From contig CALRAY010000008.1 of the NCBI GenBank assembly GCA_943353705.1, forward strand, positions 1-14,753: 14,753 nucleotides of DNA. Reading direction: 5' to 3'. A model generated the notes under the pieces. That model was not told the origin of the DNA, did no database searches, and was given only the letters and a program-made list of their open reading frames with translations. Every line of letters starts with the position of its first letter. Position 1 is the first letter of the stretch. The position numbers and the translations under genes were made by a program. This DNA is from Patescibacteria group bacterium UBA4664 (GTDB taxonomy: Bacteria; Patescibacteriota; Saccharimonadia; CAILAD01; BJGX01). Shown here one piece after another: positions 6,636-14,070 of the stretch.

Positions 6636-7652
6636 ATGGCTAAAACAATCGCATTTTTTGAGATATCGGAAAAAGAAAAAGTATCTTTTGAGAGATATTT
6701 CCATGGCTCTAAATATAAAATACTAATTTTTGACCAGCCAATATCGCAGGTGCCTGCCTATGAGTACAAGGAAGCTGAAGTATTGAGCATATTCAATTCA
6801 AGCAAAATTGACCAGTCGGCTATCTCACACATGCCAAAACTCAAATTTATAGCGGTAAGGGCGACAGGCTTTGATAACATCGACCTCAAGGCCTGCAAAA
6901 ATCGCGATATCTCAATAAGCAATGTACCTGGCTACGGCAAGTCTACGGTTGCCGAATATGCAATCATGCTTATGCTCATGCTTTATCATAAAATGCCAGC
7001 CGTATTAGAATCGGTCAATAAGGGTCAGATTAATTATAAAAAATTGACTGGCCAAATATTGGCGGGCAAGACACTTGGTATAATCGGGGCGGGCCAAGTG
7101 GGCACTAGCGTAGCTAAAATTGGTGTTGCACTTGGTATGCACGTAATAGCCTATGACCCACATATAAATACTGATGCATCCGAGAGCATCGGATATAGCT
7201 ACATGACTCTCGACGAGGTATTGAAAGGCTCAGACATCGTAACGCTACATGCAAATTTGAAACCTAGCTCAAAACACCTTATTAATACTGCTACGCTTAA
7301 AATGATGAAGGATTCTGCCGTATTAATAAATACCGCCCGTGGTTCTATGGTAAATACATCAGAACTTGTAGAAGCATTAAAAAATAAAGATATTTCTGGA
7401 GCGGCACTTGACTGCATTGAGGGTGAGAGTACTCTGGATGTCGATATTGAAACAAACCTAATGCTCAGCAATAAGATTAATTTCTATGAGCTTGCCGAAG
7501 TAGATATTTTATCAAAGATGAATAATGTCATTTTGTCACCGCATAATGCATTTAACTCCAAAGAATCGCAATATATTTTAAGAAAAACTACTGCACAGAA
7601 TATCCACTGCTTTCTGAGTGGCAACCCGCAAAATCTAGTAAAGCTTTCTTAA
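6636..7652 (+). CDS. ldhA: D-lactate dehydrogenase-like NAD-dependent 2-hydroxyacid dehydrogenase
   Basis: Probably reduces pyruvate to D-lactate with NADH, regenerating NAD+ for fermentation. The catalytic domain starts MAKTIAFFEI, and VRATGFDNID (74-83) is the substrate-side motif. The nucleotide-binding motif GAGQVG is at 151-156, with Asp174 (AYDP) positioned to choose NAD over NADP. Catalytic Arg235 (NTARGS), Glu264 and His303 (SPHNAF) are all present. The spacing before His303, with a ~40-residue segment after Glu264, resembles the lactobacillar D-LDH type. Length 338 aa is normal. Another 2-hydroxyacid (2-ketoisocaproate type) is the main alternative. An AAAGGA Shine-Dalgarno lies about 8 nt before the ATG. 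I found no clear promoter in 6512-6635. It is followed 40 bp later by enolase in the same direction. Confidence 0.88.
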   Translation: MAKTIAFFEISEKEKVSFERYFHGSKYKILIFDQPISQVPAYEYKEAEVLSIFNSSKIDQSAISHMPKLKFIAVRATGFDNIDLKACKNRDISISNVPGYGKSTVAEYAIMLMLMLYHKMPAVLESVNKGQINYKKLTGQILAGKTLGIIGAGQVGTSVAKIGVALGMHVIAYDPHINTDASESIGYSYMTLDEVLKGSDIVTLHANLKPSSKHLINTATLKMMKDSAVLINTARGSMVNTSELVEALKNKDISGAALDCIEGESTLDVDIETNLMLSNKINFYELAEVDILSKMNNVILSPHNAFNSKESQYILRKTTAQNIHCFLSGNPQNLVKLS

Positions 7653-7671
7653 TTTAATTAAGACTAAGCTT
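7641..7671 (+). promoter_or_regulatory. Imperfect inverted repeat overlapping the ldh stop and the enolase promoter
   Basis: AAGCTT-TCTTAAT (7641-7653) pairs with ATTAAGA-CT-AAGCTT (7657-7671), a 13-bp stem with a 2-nt bulge and a 3-nt centre. It covers the last codons and stop of the dehydrogenase gene and the -35 region of enolase, and stops one base before its extended -10. No T-run follows on the plus strand, so an operator fits better than a terminator. The function is unproven. Confidence 0.45.
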
Positions 7672-7672
7672 A

Positions 7673-7681
7673 TGCTATAAT
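7673..7681 (+). promoter_or_regulatory. Extended -10 promoter of enolase
   Basis: TGCTATAAT is a perfect extended -10, with the hexamer at 7676-7681. The ATG follows 11 nt later, so the mRNA would have a leader of roughly 0-6 nt, and no Shine-Dalgarno is present (TTCTAGTAACAC). The -35 position holds only an AT-rich sequence inside the inverted repeat. Confidence 0.65.
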
Positions 7682-7692
7682 TCTAGTAACAC

Positions 7693-9369
7693 ATGGGCAT
7701 CAAAAAAATCATACCATCTCAAATATTGAATTCTAACGGAGAGCCCACACTAAAAGTGCGGATGATTTCAGAAAATGGAAAATCTGCGAGCTTCAGTGTG
7801 CCAGGAGGTGCCAGCCTAGGTAAGGATGAGGCAGTCAAGAAATTTGATAACGCCGCGAGCTATGCCGGCAAAAGCGTCAATGGTAATGTAGAGACAATTA
7901 ACAAGGTAATTGCTCCAAAGTTCATTGGCTATCCTTTGGGGCACCAGGAAGATTTTGATAGTCTGATTATAGCCCTTGATGGAAGTCAAAATAAAGAAAA
8001 TTTAGGCTCCAACACCATACTGGCTCTATCGGGTGCGTATTTCAAGCTAAGTGCCAAACTAAGCGACAAACCACTCTGGCAATATATTGCTGAATTGCTA
8101 AAATTCAGCCCCGAGTTTCCGCGCATTTATGCAAATATAGTCGGCGGAGGCAAGCATGCGCCTGGCCTAGACATTCAAGAGTTTATGATTGTCCCAACCA
8201 CCAACAAACCAAACCAAGCTATTGAGCAGATTGCCCAGACATACCAGACCGTCAAAACAATCATGACAAGCTTATACGGTCCGACAGCTAGGCTGTCTGG
8301 CGATGAAGGTGCAATAGCTCCGGTTGGGGCTAGAACCGAAGTGGTACTAGAGGCATTATCAAATCTCAACCAGAAATCAGAAAATAAATTTGATATCGCA
8401 CTAGATGTGGCAGCAAATAGTTTTTTCGATGGCAAGGATTATAATTTTGAAGGTCAAATGATCCATGCCAGTGATCTAATGACAGTCTACCAAGGATGGG
8501 CCACAAAGTTTGGGCTATATTCTATTGAGGACCCATTTGCAGAAACAGATACAGAAGGCCTGGAACTATTAAAGACAATTCCTAAAGAGAAGAAAAGTTT
8601 TATGGTTATTGGTGATGATTTTACCGTTACAAATGCAATTAAAATAAATGAATTTGCTCAGAATAAAATGATAGATGGTGTAATAATCAAGCCAGATCAG
8701 GTTGGGTCAATTACTGAAATGTTTAATGCGGTGCAGGCCGCTAAGGCTTCAGGTCTTAAGGTGATAGTTAGCCACAGAAGTGGCGAGACAAATGACGACT
8801 TCATTGCTGACTTAGCTTTCGGCATTGGTGCTGATGGAATAAAGATAGGAGCACCAAACAGAGGCGAACGTATAGCTAAATATAATAGGCTTCTCGATAT
8901 AGAAAACTCCCTTAACCCGGACGCACAAAATACTACAAATGAGCCATCTCAATTAACACAACCTGTCGCTCCAGTCAGAACAGAGCCTATCCAAGCAAAC
9001 CCTACTCCGCCAATTCCTAAACCCATATTAAATCCGGCAACTTCTAGTCAACATACAGCTGAACGCCCCACTCAAGCTAGGGATGTGCATTTTGGTGTGC
9101 AAAGCTCTAGCTCCGCTCGAGTTAGTGATGATGCTACTAATCATAATGAAAACCCCAAAGGGCTTGATAATGCCGTGCTAACACCTAAGGAAGCTCTTGA
9201 TATTAATAATGTCCGAGTAACACCCCCAACAGATCCTATCCCAATGGTTCCTCAAGATAATCAAGGCCTAATAATACCTTCCGGGCAAAATGTACAGCAG
9301 AATACAAACTCAAGTACCGCTGCGCCTAACCAGCCAAACAATACACCAAAGCCATCACTCTCGGTTTAA
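7693..9369 (+). CDS. eno: Divergent enolase with a long disordered C-terminal tail
   Basis: Converts 2-phosphoglycerate to phosphoenolpyruvate. The core is residues 1 to about 409, and the yeast-equivalent active-site residues are all there: Ser41, His155 (GGGKHA), Glu163, Glu205 (GDEGA), Mg ligands Asp238, Glu279 (SIEDP) and Asp308 (GDDF), Lys333 (IIKPDQVG), the SHRSGET block at 360-366, and Lys384 (GIKIGAP). The family's near-universal segments are altered: SNGEPT (14-19) replaces SRGNPT, VPGGASLG (36-43) replaces VPSGASTG, and DQVG replaces NQIG. Residues 410-558 form an extra tail rich in Pro, Asn, Gln, Thr and Ser with no sorting signal or membrane helix, so total length is 558 instead of about 430. 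Base composition and frame continue smoothly, so the tail is not an obvious frameshift artefact. Confidence 0.93.
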   Translation: MGIKKIIPSQILNSNGEPTLKVRMISENGKSASFSVPGGASLGKDEAVKKFDNAASYAGKSVNGNVETINKVIAPKFIGYPLGHQEDFDSLIIALDGSQNKENLGSNTILALSGAYFKLSAKLSDKPLWQYIAELLKFSPEFPRIYANIVGGGKHAPGLDIQEFMIVPTTNKPNQAIEQIAQTYQTVKTIMTSLYGPTARLSGDEGAIAPVGARTEVVLEALSNLNQKSENKFDIALDVAANSFFDGKDYNFEGQMIHASDLMTVYQGWATKFGLYSIEDPFAETDTEGLELLKTIPKEKKSFMVIGDDFTVTNAIKINEFAQNKMIDGVIIKPDQVGSITEMFNAVQAAKASGLKVIVSHRSGETNDDFIADLAFGIGADGIKIGAPNRGERIAKYNRLLDIENSLNPDAQNTTNEPSQLTQPVAPVRTEPIQANPTPPIPKPILNPATSSQHTAERPTQARDVHFGVQSSSSARVSDDATNHNENPKGLDNAVLTPKEALDINNVRVTPPTDPIPMVPQDNQGLIIPSGQNVQQNTNSSTAAPNQPNNTPKPSLSV

Positions 9370-9469
9370 TTAAAGTCTTTATACTGTTACGGCAGATTTG
9401 GCTTGAAAGGTATAGACACCTATTAAGCTCAGAAATGTTTGGCGGTATTATAAGCGCTTAAGATTTGCG

Positions 9470-10654
9470 CTAGCTCCTAAGAGCCTCTATTGCTGCTAAT
9501 TTTTTTCCTGATAGCAGCTCTAGGCTAGCACCACCACCTGTACTCACAAAGCTAAATCTATTATGCATTCCGAGCTTTTCAATAAATGCCGTAGTATCAC
9601 CACCACCAATAATTGTATCTGCCTTATTTTTTCTAAGCGACATAAGATGAGCAAGATCCTTACTGGCCCATGCGAATTCATTTATTTCAGCGTATCCTAG
9701 AGTACCATTCCAGAATATAGTCTTGGCTTTTTTAATAATTGGAATCAAATCTCGCATTGTCTCTTTACCAATATCCAGGGCGATATCATCCTTTTGTATG
9801 TTATCGATACTTACAGTCCTGCAGTCTACTCCATCTTCAATACTTTTTGCCACTACTAGATCCTTGGGTAAAATTAAATTAACATTATTGTCTTTTGCAA
9901 TTTTCATCACATCCTTCGCGATATCAATACTGTCAACTTCCGTCATGCTAGCACCTATATTATATCCTTGGGCCTGCAAGAAAGTATTTGCCATGGCTCC
10001 ACCAATAAAGACAGTGTCGGCTTTTTTTAAAAGACTCTTTAGGACTTCAATTTTTGTTGAAATTTTTGCTCCGCCCACTATTGCGACGAACGGCCTTTTG
10101 GGCGAGAGTAATAAATTATTTAAATTATTATATTCCTTCTCCATTAGTAGCCCAGCAGCGTGGGGTAGATATTTCGGAACTCCGACCATACTAGCATGCG
10201 CTCTGTGCGCATTTGCGAATGCGTCATCTATGTAGACATCTGCTAAATTTGCCATAGATTTAGCGAATAGGGAGTTATTTTTTTCTTCGGCTTCGTGGAA
10301 TCTGAGGTTTTCAAGCAATAACAATTCACCAGCTTTCATGCTATGAGCCTCCTGAGATACTTCCTCTCCTACGCAATCATCTACAAAGCCAACTTTTTTA
10401 TTGAGTAAATTAGATAGAGCCTGAGCAACCGGTCTTAAGCTTAGCATTTCATCTGGCTTACCATCTGGTCTACCATTGTGGCTTGCAAGAATAATCGAAC
10501 ATTTGCTAGCCAGTAATTTATTTATGGTAGGAAGGCTTTGTTTTATACGAAACTCATCTATAATCTTGCCATTCTCCACTACATTATAATCAACCCTTAG
10601 GTACACTCTCTTTCCGGCATAGTCTATATCCTCAATTGTATTTATTTTCGACAT
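9470..10654 (-). CDS. pgk: Phosphoglycerate kinase
   Basis: Transfers the acyl phosphate of 1,3-bisphosphoglycerate to ADP, as a cytoplasmic two-domain hinge enzyme. Seen in order: RVYLRVDYNV (16-25; Arg20, Asp22, Asn24), Arg36, SHNGRPDG (58-65; His59, Arg62), ENLRFHEAEEKN with Arg118, NAHRAHAS with Arg151, GGAKISTK (194-201; Lys197, Lys201), FWNGTLGYAE (314-323) and the nucleotide loop IGGGDTTAF (349-357). Small departures from consensus are WNGT for WNGP and SHNGRP for SHLGRP. Length 394 aa is normal. The start is 14 nt after the stop of the upstream histidine kinase gene. No Shine-Dalgarno precedes it, but a TATAAA box lies 8 nt before the ATG. It is convergent with eno, and the 100 bp between them show no clear terminator. 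Confidence 0.96.
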   Translation of the reverse strand: MSKINTIEDIDYAGKRVYLRVDYNVVENGKIIDEFRIKQSLPTINKLLASKCSIILASHNGRPDGKPDEMLSLRPVAQALSNLLNKKVGFVDDCVGEEVSQEAHSMKAGELLLLENLRFHEAEEKNNSLFAKSMANLADVYIDDAFANAHRAHASMVGVPKYLPHAAGLLMEKEYNNLNNLLLSPKRPFVAIVGGAKISTKIEVLKSLLKKADTVFIGGAMANTFLQAQGYNIGASMTEVDSIDIAKDVMKIAKDNNVNLILPKDLVVAKSIEDGVDCRTVSIDNIQKDDIALDIGKETMRDLIPIIKKAKTIFWNGTLGYAEINEFAWASKDLAHLMSLRKNKADTIIGGGDTTAFIEKLGMHNRFSFVSTGGGASLELLSGKKLAAIEALRS

Positions 10655-10662
10655 AGTTATAT

Positions 10663-10668
10663 TTTATA
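10663..10668 (-). promoter_or_regulatory. Candidate pgk -10 box, predicted leaderless start
   Basis: TATAAA on the minus strand lies 8 nt before the pgk ATG, in the 14-bp gap after the kinase gene. The matching -35 would fall inside the last codons of the kinase gene, where only a weak match exists. No Shine-Dalgarno is present, so initiation on a leaderless mRNA is the simplest reading. Confidence 0.4.
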
Positions 10669-12852
10669 CTATTTGCTATTAGTTTTAGTTAGTTTTTGTT
10701 TAGCAGATTGGTCGATTTTTATAGAATTATGGACAGGGAAGGAAAATCCAAATATACTACCCCCTCCGTGATTTGATTCAAAAATGGTACTACCACCCTG
10801 GTCCTTAACTACTCTATCTACCAAATACAGCCCCAGCCCAGTTCCATCGGGCCGTATTTCTCTCGCATTATCGGCTCTATACATTTTAGTAAATAAATGT
10901 GCCTGCTGATTTTTCGGTACACCAATTCCATTATCAATAACTTTAAACACAATATGAGCCCCCTGTCTTGCTAAATGAACTGATACTTTTCCGCCTCCAC
11001 GAGTTGATGCGCTGTAGTTGATTGCATTATCAACAAGGTTCATTATTACCTGTCTAGTTTTATTGTCGTCAAGGTTCATCTCGGGTATTTTTTCTTTGTG
11101 CAGAACGCATGTAAGAATAACTTTTTTAGTTTTTGCTAATGTTTGTAGTGATAATACTTCTTCTTCAACCATTTTGGCTAGATTTACTTTTGTCGGATCG
11201 ATATAGAATTTACCCGCCTGCATACGACTAATATTTAATAAGTCATCGATTAAGCGTGCCATTCTATTACTTCCATCCAGGGCGAGCTTAATACTTTGGT
11301 TTTGATCTTTTGTTAGCTTGCCAAAATCTCCATCATTGAGCATGCTAATGTACCCCTTTACGGTCGTTAGTGGAGTTCTGAGCTGGTGAGATGCCATAGA
11401 AATAAACTCATCTTTGGCCTGGTCTAGCTCTCTTAGCTGGCTGTTGGCAGTGTTGAGCTGAGCAGTACGCTGTCGAACTTTTTCAGAAAGTGTCTCTGTA
11501 AAAAGTTGAATTTCTTTGTAGCTTAGGGCGTTGGCCATAGCAACGCTTACTTCATTGGCAATAGATTTTAGTACACCCAAGTCTCGAGCACTAAAAACTT
11601 CACCGTTCTTTTTTTCGCCCAAAAGCATATAGCCAATAAACTTCTCACTGGTACGTAGCGGAATACTAAGGCTAAAGCCAAAATTTTTCAAGATATCTCT
11701 GCGTTCACCAGGTTTGAGATTTTCAATAATAAGCGTAGCTCTGCCAAGCTTTTGCAACTCTTTGTGGCTTATTTCTTTTTGACTGTTCTTGAGAGGTATT
11801 TTTTCATAAAACACTCTGTCTTTGCTAAATACTACAATCTCGGAAATATTGATCTTCATTTGAGTGGTTATTTCGTTTAGTACACGGGTGCTAAGCTTGT
11901 CGAGGTCTATTTCGCTAGACAATATATCACCAATTTGATTAGTCAGCTTCTGCGGGTCGTATTGGTTATGAAAAAATAGTTTACTGGTTATTTTTTCAAA
12001 AAATCTTAATAGAGGATTAAATGCAAAAGCCAGCAAAATAGCTATGAGTGTATAGGAAAGCCGAATGGTTGTTTGTGAGGCGTCCGCTGGCAATATAACA
12101 TCAACAATCTGAAAACTAACTAGCCCAAATACGGCTGCGATAATAAATATAGACGAGGCAAAAGCCAATGACCTTGTAACGATAAATCTTATGTCCATGA
12201 GCTGATGACGAAGTATTGAGTAGGCTATCATGGCCACCAAAAGCAAAATAAATAATGGCCCAAATGCTGAAAGGCCAGTGATTCCTAGTGCTGGTAAAAT
12301 AGCATTAAAAATAAAGCCAGGAATAGCAATAAGAGTAGTACCCACCAAGATAGATCTGATTTGGTCTTTTCTCTGCCCTGTAGAACTACGCTGAGCTTTT
12401 ACAAATAGTACTACCCCCCAGATAGTGTAAATAGGTAAGTAGGCTATCACAAAAATATACAGCCAGCCGGTCTGTATCTGCTGGGCATAGGCATTAGAAG
12501 AGACTACATTAGCGGCTGTAGGGCTAAACAAAATAATAATAAATGCTGGAATAAATAATATAAATCTTAGCGCACGACTGACCTGCTTATCGGTAGTGAA
12601 TGTCATACTAAACAATAAGAAAAAGTATATCAGCAGAGCTGCACCAACAATAGCGGCTTTAGACCAAAAAAGTGCTAAGCTTGGCTCTGCAGAAATATTG
12701 GCCCTTAGATTGGTTATAGCCCAAAGCGACAACGAAGAAGTGAAGTAGAAAAAGTTTCTGTTAGAAGGTTTCTGGGGATTATTAACGTAGACCAAAAGAC
12801 CTAGAAAAAATGTTAGGACTGTAGTGACGAGTAATGAAAGGTTAGTAAGCAT
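10669..12852 (-). CDS. Orphan sensor histidine kinase: multi-pass membrane sensor, GAF, HisKA, HATPase
   Basis: A 727-residue membrane sensor kinase. Residues 1-285 hold about nine hydrophobic segments (roughly 3-23, 33-50, 65-86, 95-111, 130-152, 165-190, 197-214, 228-252, 265-285). The first seven resemble the 7TM sensor region found on some kinases. A GAF-like domain follows (about 300-442), then a coiled coil (445-485) and a HisKA helix with phosphoacceptor His489 in SHQLRTP. In the ATPase domain, the N-box is at 601-611 (Asn609), G1 is DNGIG (640-644), and G2 is DGTGLGLYLV (669-678). The kinase therefore looks active. No receiver or response-regulator gene is in the window, so its partner is elsewhere. 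It lies 14 nt upstream of pgk in the same direction. Its start has an extended -10 nine bases upstream and no Shine-Dalgarno. Confidence 0.93.
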   Translation of the reverse strand: MLTNLSLLVTTVLTFFLGLLVYVNNPQKPSNRNFFYFTSSLSLWAITNLRANISAEPSLALFWSKAAIVGAALLIYFFLLFSMTFTTDKQVSRALRFILFIPAFIIILFSPTAANVVSSNAYAQQIQTGWLYIFVIAYLPIYTIWGVVLFVKAQRSSTGQRKDQIRSILVGTTLIAIPGFIFNAILPALGITGLSAFGPLFILLLVAMIAYSILRHQLMDIRFIVTRSLAFASSIFIIAAVFGLVSFQIVDVILPADASQTTIRLSYTLIAILLAFAFNPLLRFFEKITSKLFFHNQYDPQKLTNQIGDILSSEIDLDKLSTRVLNEITTQMKINISEIVVFSKDRVFYEKIPLKNSQKEISHKELQKLGRATLIIENLKPGERRDILKNFGFSLSIPLRTSEKFIGYMLLGEKKNGEVFSARDLGVLKSIANEVSVAMANALSYKEIQLFTETLSEKVRQRTAQLNTANSQLRELDQAKDEFISMASHQLRTPLTTVKGYISMLNDGDFGKLTKDQNQSIKLALDGSNRMARLIDDLLNISRMQAGKFYIDPTKVNLAKMVEEEVLSLQTLAKTKKVILTCVLHKEKIPEMNLDDNKTRQVIMNLVDNAINYSASTRGGGKVSVHLARQGAHIVFKVIDNGIGVPKNQQAHLFTKMYRADNAREIRPDGTGLGLYLVDRVVKDQGGSTIFESNHGGGSIFGFSFPVHNSIKIDQSAKQKLTKTNSK

Positions 12853-12861
12853 AACACTTAT

Positions 12862-12870
12862 ATTTTAGCA
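12862..12870 (-). promoter_or_regulatory. Extended -10 promoter of the histidine kinase gene
   Basis: On the minus strand TGCTAAAAT forms an extended -10, with hexamer TAAAAT at 12862-12867. Nine bases separate it from the ATG at 12852, predicting an absent or very short leader. The TGC preceding the hexamer is the same as in the enolase promoter. No strong -35 is visible. Confidence 0.55.
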
Positions 12871-12892
12871 AAAAATAACACTTTAAACGTAA

Positions 12893-12921
12893 TTAACCCC
12901 CGGCGTATTGCCGGGGGTTAA
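12893..12921 (-). terminator. Intrinsic terminator after the GNAT operon
   Basis: A perfect 12-bp stem, TTAACCCCCGGC (12893-12904) with GCCGGGGGTTAA (12910-12921), around a 5-nt loop. It starts 3 bp after the GNAT stop codon and is followed on the minus strand by TTACGTTT. It separates the GNAT operon from the histidine kinase gene downstream. The plus-strand side also has a T-rich exit. Confidence 0.9.
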
Positions 12922-12924
12922 TGA

Positions 12925-13500
12925 TTATTTTTCTAACCAAACATATGCGCTTGGCTCTTTATGGTTCTTAAAGCCCTTAGACTCAATTGCGTAATAAGCT
13001 TGGTAGCCGAGTTCGGTCATTTCTACAACCGCCACCCTATCACCCATTTGCTCTATGAGCTTTGGTAGCCAATCGCTGTTTTTTGAATAACAGTCAAATG
13101 CAGCAATGCCTTTATTGCTAACGACAAAGTTAATGAGCTCGGCTAAGAGAAGCTCGCTGTAATCCAGGCCTTGAAAGTCTGGGTCTACAAGCAATGCACC
13201 AAAATAGTAGATGGTGCCTTGCTTGTAATGAGCTGGGTACTTCATCTCAAAAAAGTCTGGTGAAATCCAATCTATTGCTCTAAGATCTACTGCTACAAGA
13301 GCCATAGCTACAGCCACATCTTTTTTCCAGAGCACAAATTTAAGCATGCGCTCATCTGACATTTCTTCTCTAAACTCACTCTCGTACATGTACTGTCTGC
13401 ACGGCGAGGCGGTTCGGAGTTCTGCAAATGCAGTTTTGTAGAGCAGCCAGAATTTGTCTTCTAGCTCAATATCCACTTGGGTTTCTCTAGTTATTTTCAT
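12925..13500 (-). CDS. Probable GNAT-family acyltransferase
   Basis: A 191-residue soluble protein with the layout of a GNAT N-acyltransferase: mixed N-terminal region, then a beta strand at 97-105 (IYYFGALLV) leading into DPDFQGLDYS (106-115) and a long helix (116-128). This resembles the acetyl-CoA pyrophosphate-binding motif A (Q/R-x-x-G-x-G/A), but the last glycine is replaced (QGLDYS). The C-terminal half has a strand, AAFDCYS, and the GYQAYYAIESKGF segment typical of GNAT strand 6. The substrate is unknown, and a non-catalytic GNAT-fold protein is possible given the imperfect motif. GGGGAGA lies just before the ATG. It follows the membrane protein gene by 10 nt as the second gene of a two-gene operon and ends at a strong terminator. 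Confidence 0.7.
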   Translation of the reverse strand: MKITRETQVDIELEDKFWLLYKTAFAELRTASPCRQYMYESEFREEMSDERMLKFVLWKKDVAVAMALVAVDLRAIDWISPDFFEMKYPAHYKQGTIYYFGALLVDPDFQGLDYSELLLAELINFVVSNKGIAAFDCYSKNSDWLPKLIEQMGDRVAVVEMTELGYQAYYAIESKGFKNHKEPSAYVWLEK

Positions 13501-13510
13501 GTCTCTCCCC

Positions 13511-13990
13511 TCATTGCAGCACAGCCTTTGCTATACCGTAGATAACTCCACTAGCTATCCACACCCAAATACCTATTTTCAGTTTCTTTGGTAGTGTACC
13601 GCATGCTAACGGATACAAATATGGCAAGGCCCAAGCTAGACGATTGATAATAACGCCCAAGACTGCTATCAGCCAGGCGTTATTAAGAGTTCCCTGAACG
13701 GTCATAAAAATGCCTAGATAAAATGGCAAAAAAGAAAACACGTAAAGCCCAATAAATATTTCAAACTTTACATGGTACTCCTCTACCGCTTTACGGTTGA
13801 GCTTGTCTAGGCCTCTAAAGGCATGGCTGCGCGCTAGCACAAGTAGCAATACTAGTATTAGGCTAACCACGAACCTTAGCCAGATCCACATTCCTAAGTA
13901 GAAAAATGCAGAGTTAACCACCAAGACAGGAACAACAAAGACCATGGCCTTAACTGTGCTTGGCGTCTTAAATGCCACTTCAGCAACCAT
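13511..13990 (-). CDS. Small polytopic membrane protein, unknown
   Basis: A 159-residue integral membrane protein with about five hydrophobic segments (approximately 14-32, 36-54, 76-97, 104-124, 138-156) and short polar loops. The loop at 55-75 is basic and charged (RSHAFRGLDKLNRKAVEEYH). I chose the ATG at 13990 because a perfect AAGGAG lies five bases upstream. A TTG at 14020 would add ten residues but has no ribosome-binding site. No transporter or enzyme signature is recognised. It is the first gene of an operon with the GNAT-like gene 10 nt downstream, so the two may act together, perhaps on a lipid or envelope component, but that is a guess. Its promoter has a consensus -10 at 14038-14043. 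Confidence 0.8.
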   Translation of the reverse strand: MVAEVAFKTPSTVKAMVFVVPVLVVNSAFFYLGMWIWLRFVVSLILVLLLVLARSHAFRGLDKLNRKAVEEYHVKFEIFIGLYVFSFLPFYLGIFMTVQGTLNNAWLIAVLGVIINRLAWALPYLYPLACGTLPKKLKIGIWVWIASGVIYGIAKAVLQ

Positions 13991-14037
13991 TAAGGCTCCT
14001 TTTCTAGGTACCAACACCAATCTGGCGAATTGCGATT

Positions 14038-14043
14038 ATTATA
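14038..14043 (-). promoter_or_regulatory. -10 box of the membrane protein/GNAT operon
   Basis: Minus-strand TATAAT, giving a leader of about 40 nt with the AAGGAG Shine-Dalgarno before the ATG at 13990. The best upstream TTGTAA is 20 bp away and is the complement of the -10 of the divergent arginine decarboxylase gene, so the two promoters may overlap. Confidence 0.5.
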
Positions 14044-14064
14044 CTACAAATAATATTTTTAGGT

Positions 14065-14070
14065 TACAAT
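14065..14070 (+). promoter_or_regulatory. -10 box of the arginine decarboxylase gene, predicted leaderless
   Basis: TACAAT lies nine bases before the ATG at 14080, and TTAGTTTATT between them has no Shine-Dalgarno. A -35 is not clear. It is divergent from, and close to, the promoter of the membrane protein operon. Confidence 0.45.

Noticed and set aside
9370..9469. Possible terminator between convergent eno and pgk (AGCGC/GCGCT and GTCT/AGAC repeats)
   Set aside because: Stems are five bases or fewer with mismatches, and there is no T-run in either direction.
9723..10235. Plus-strand open frame of 170 codons opposite pgk
   Set aside because: It is antisense to conserved PGK motifs and lacks initiation signals.
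13991..14020. TTG start at 14020 adding ten residues to the small membrane protein
   Set aside because: The ATG at 13990 has a perfect AAGGAG at the right distance; the TTG has no ribosome-binding site.
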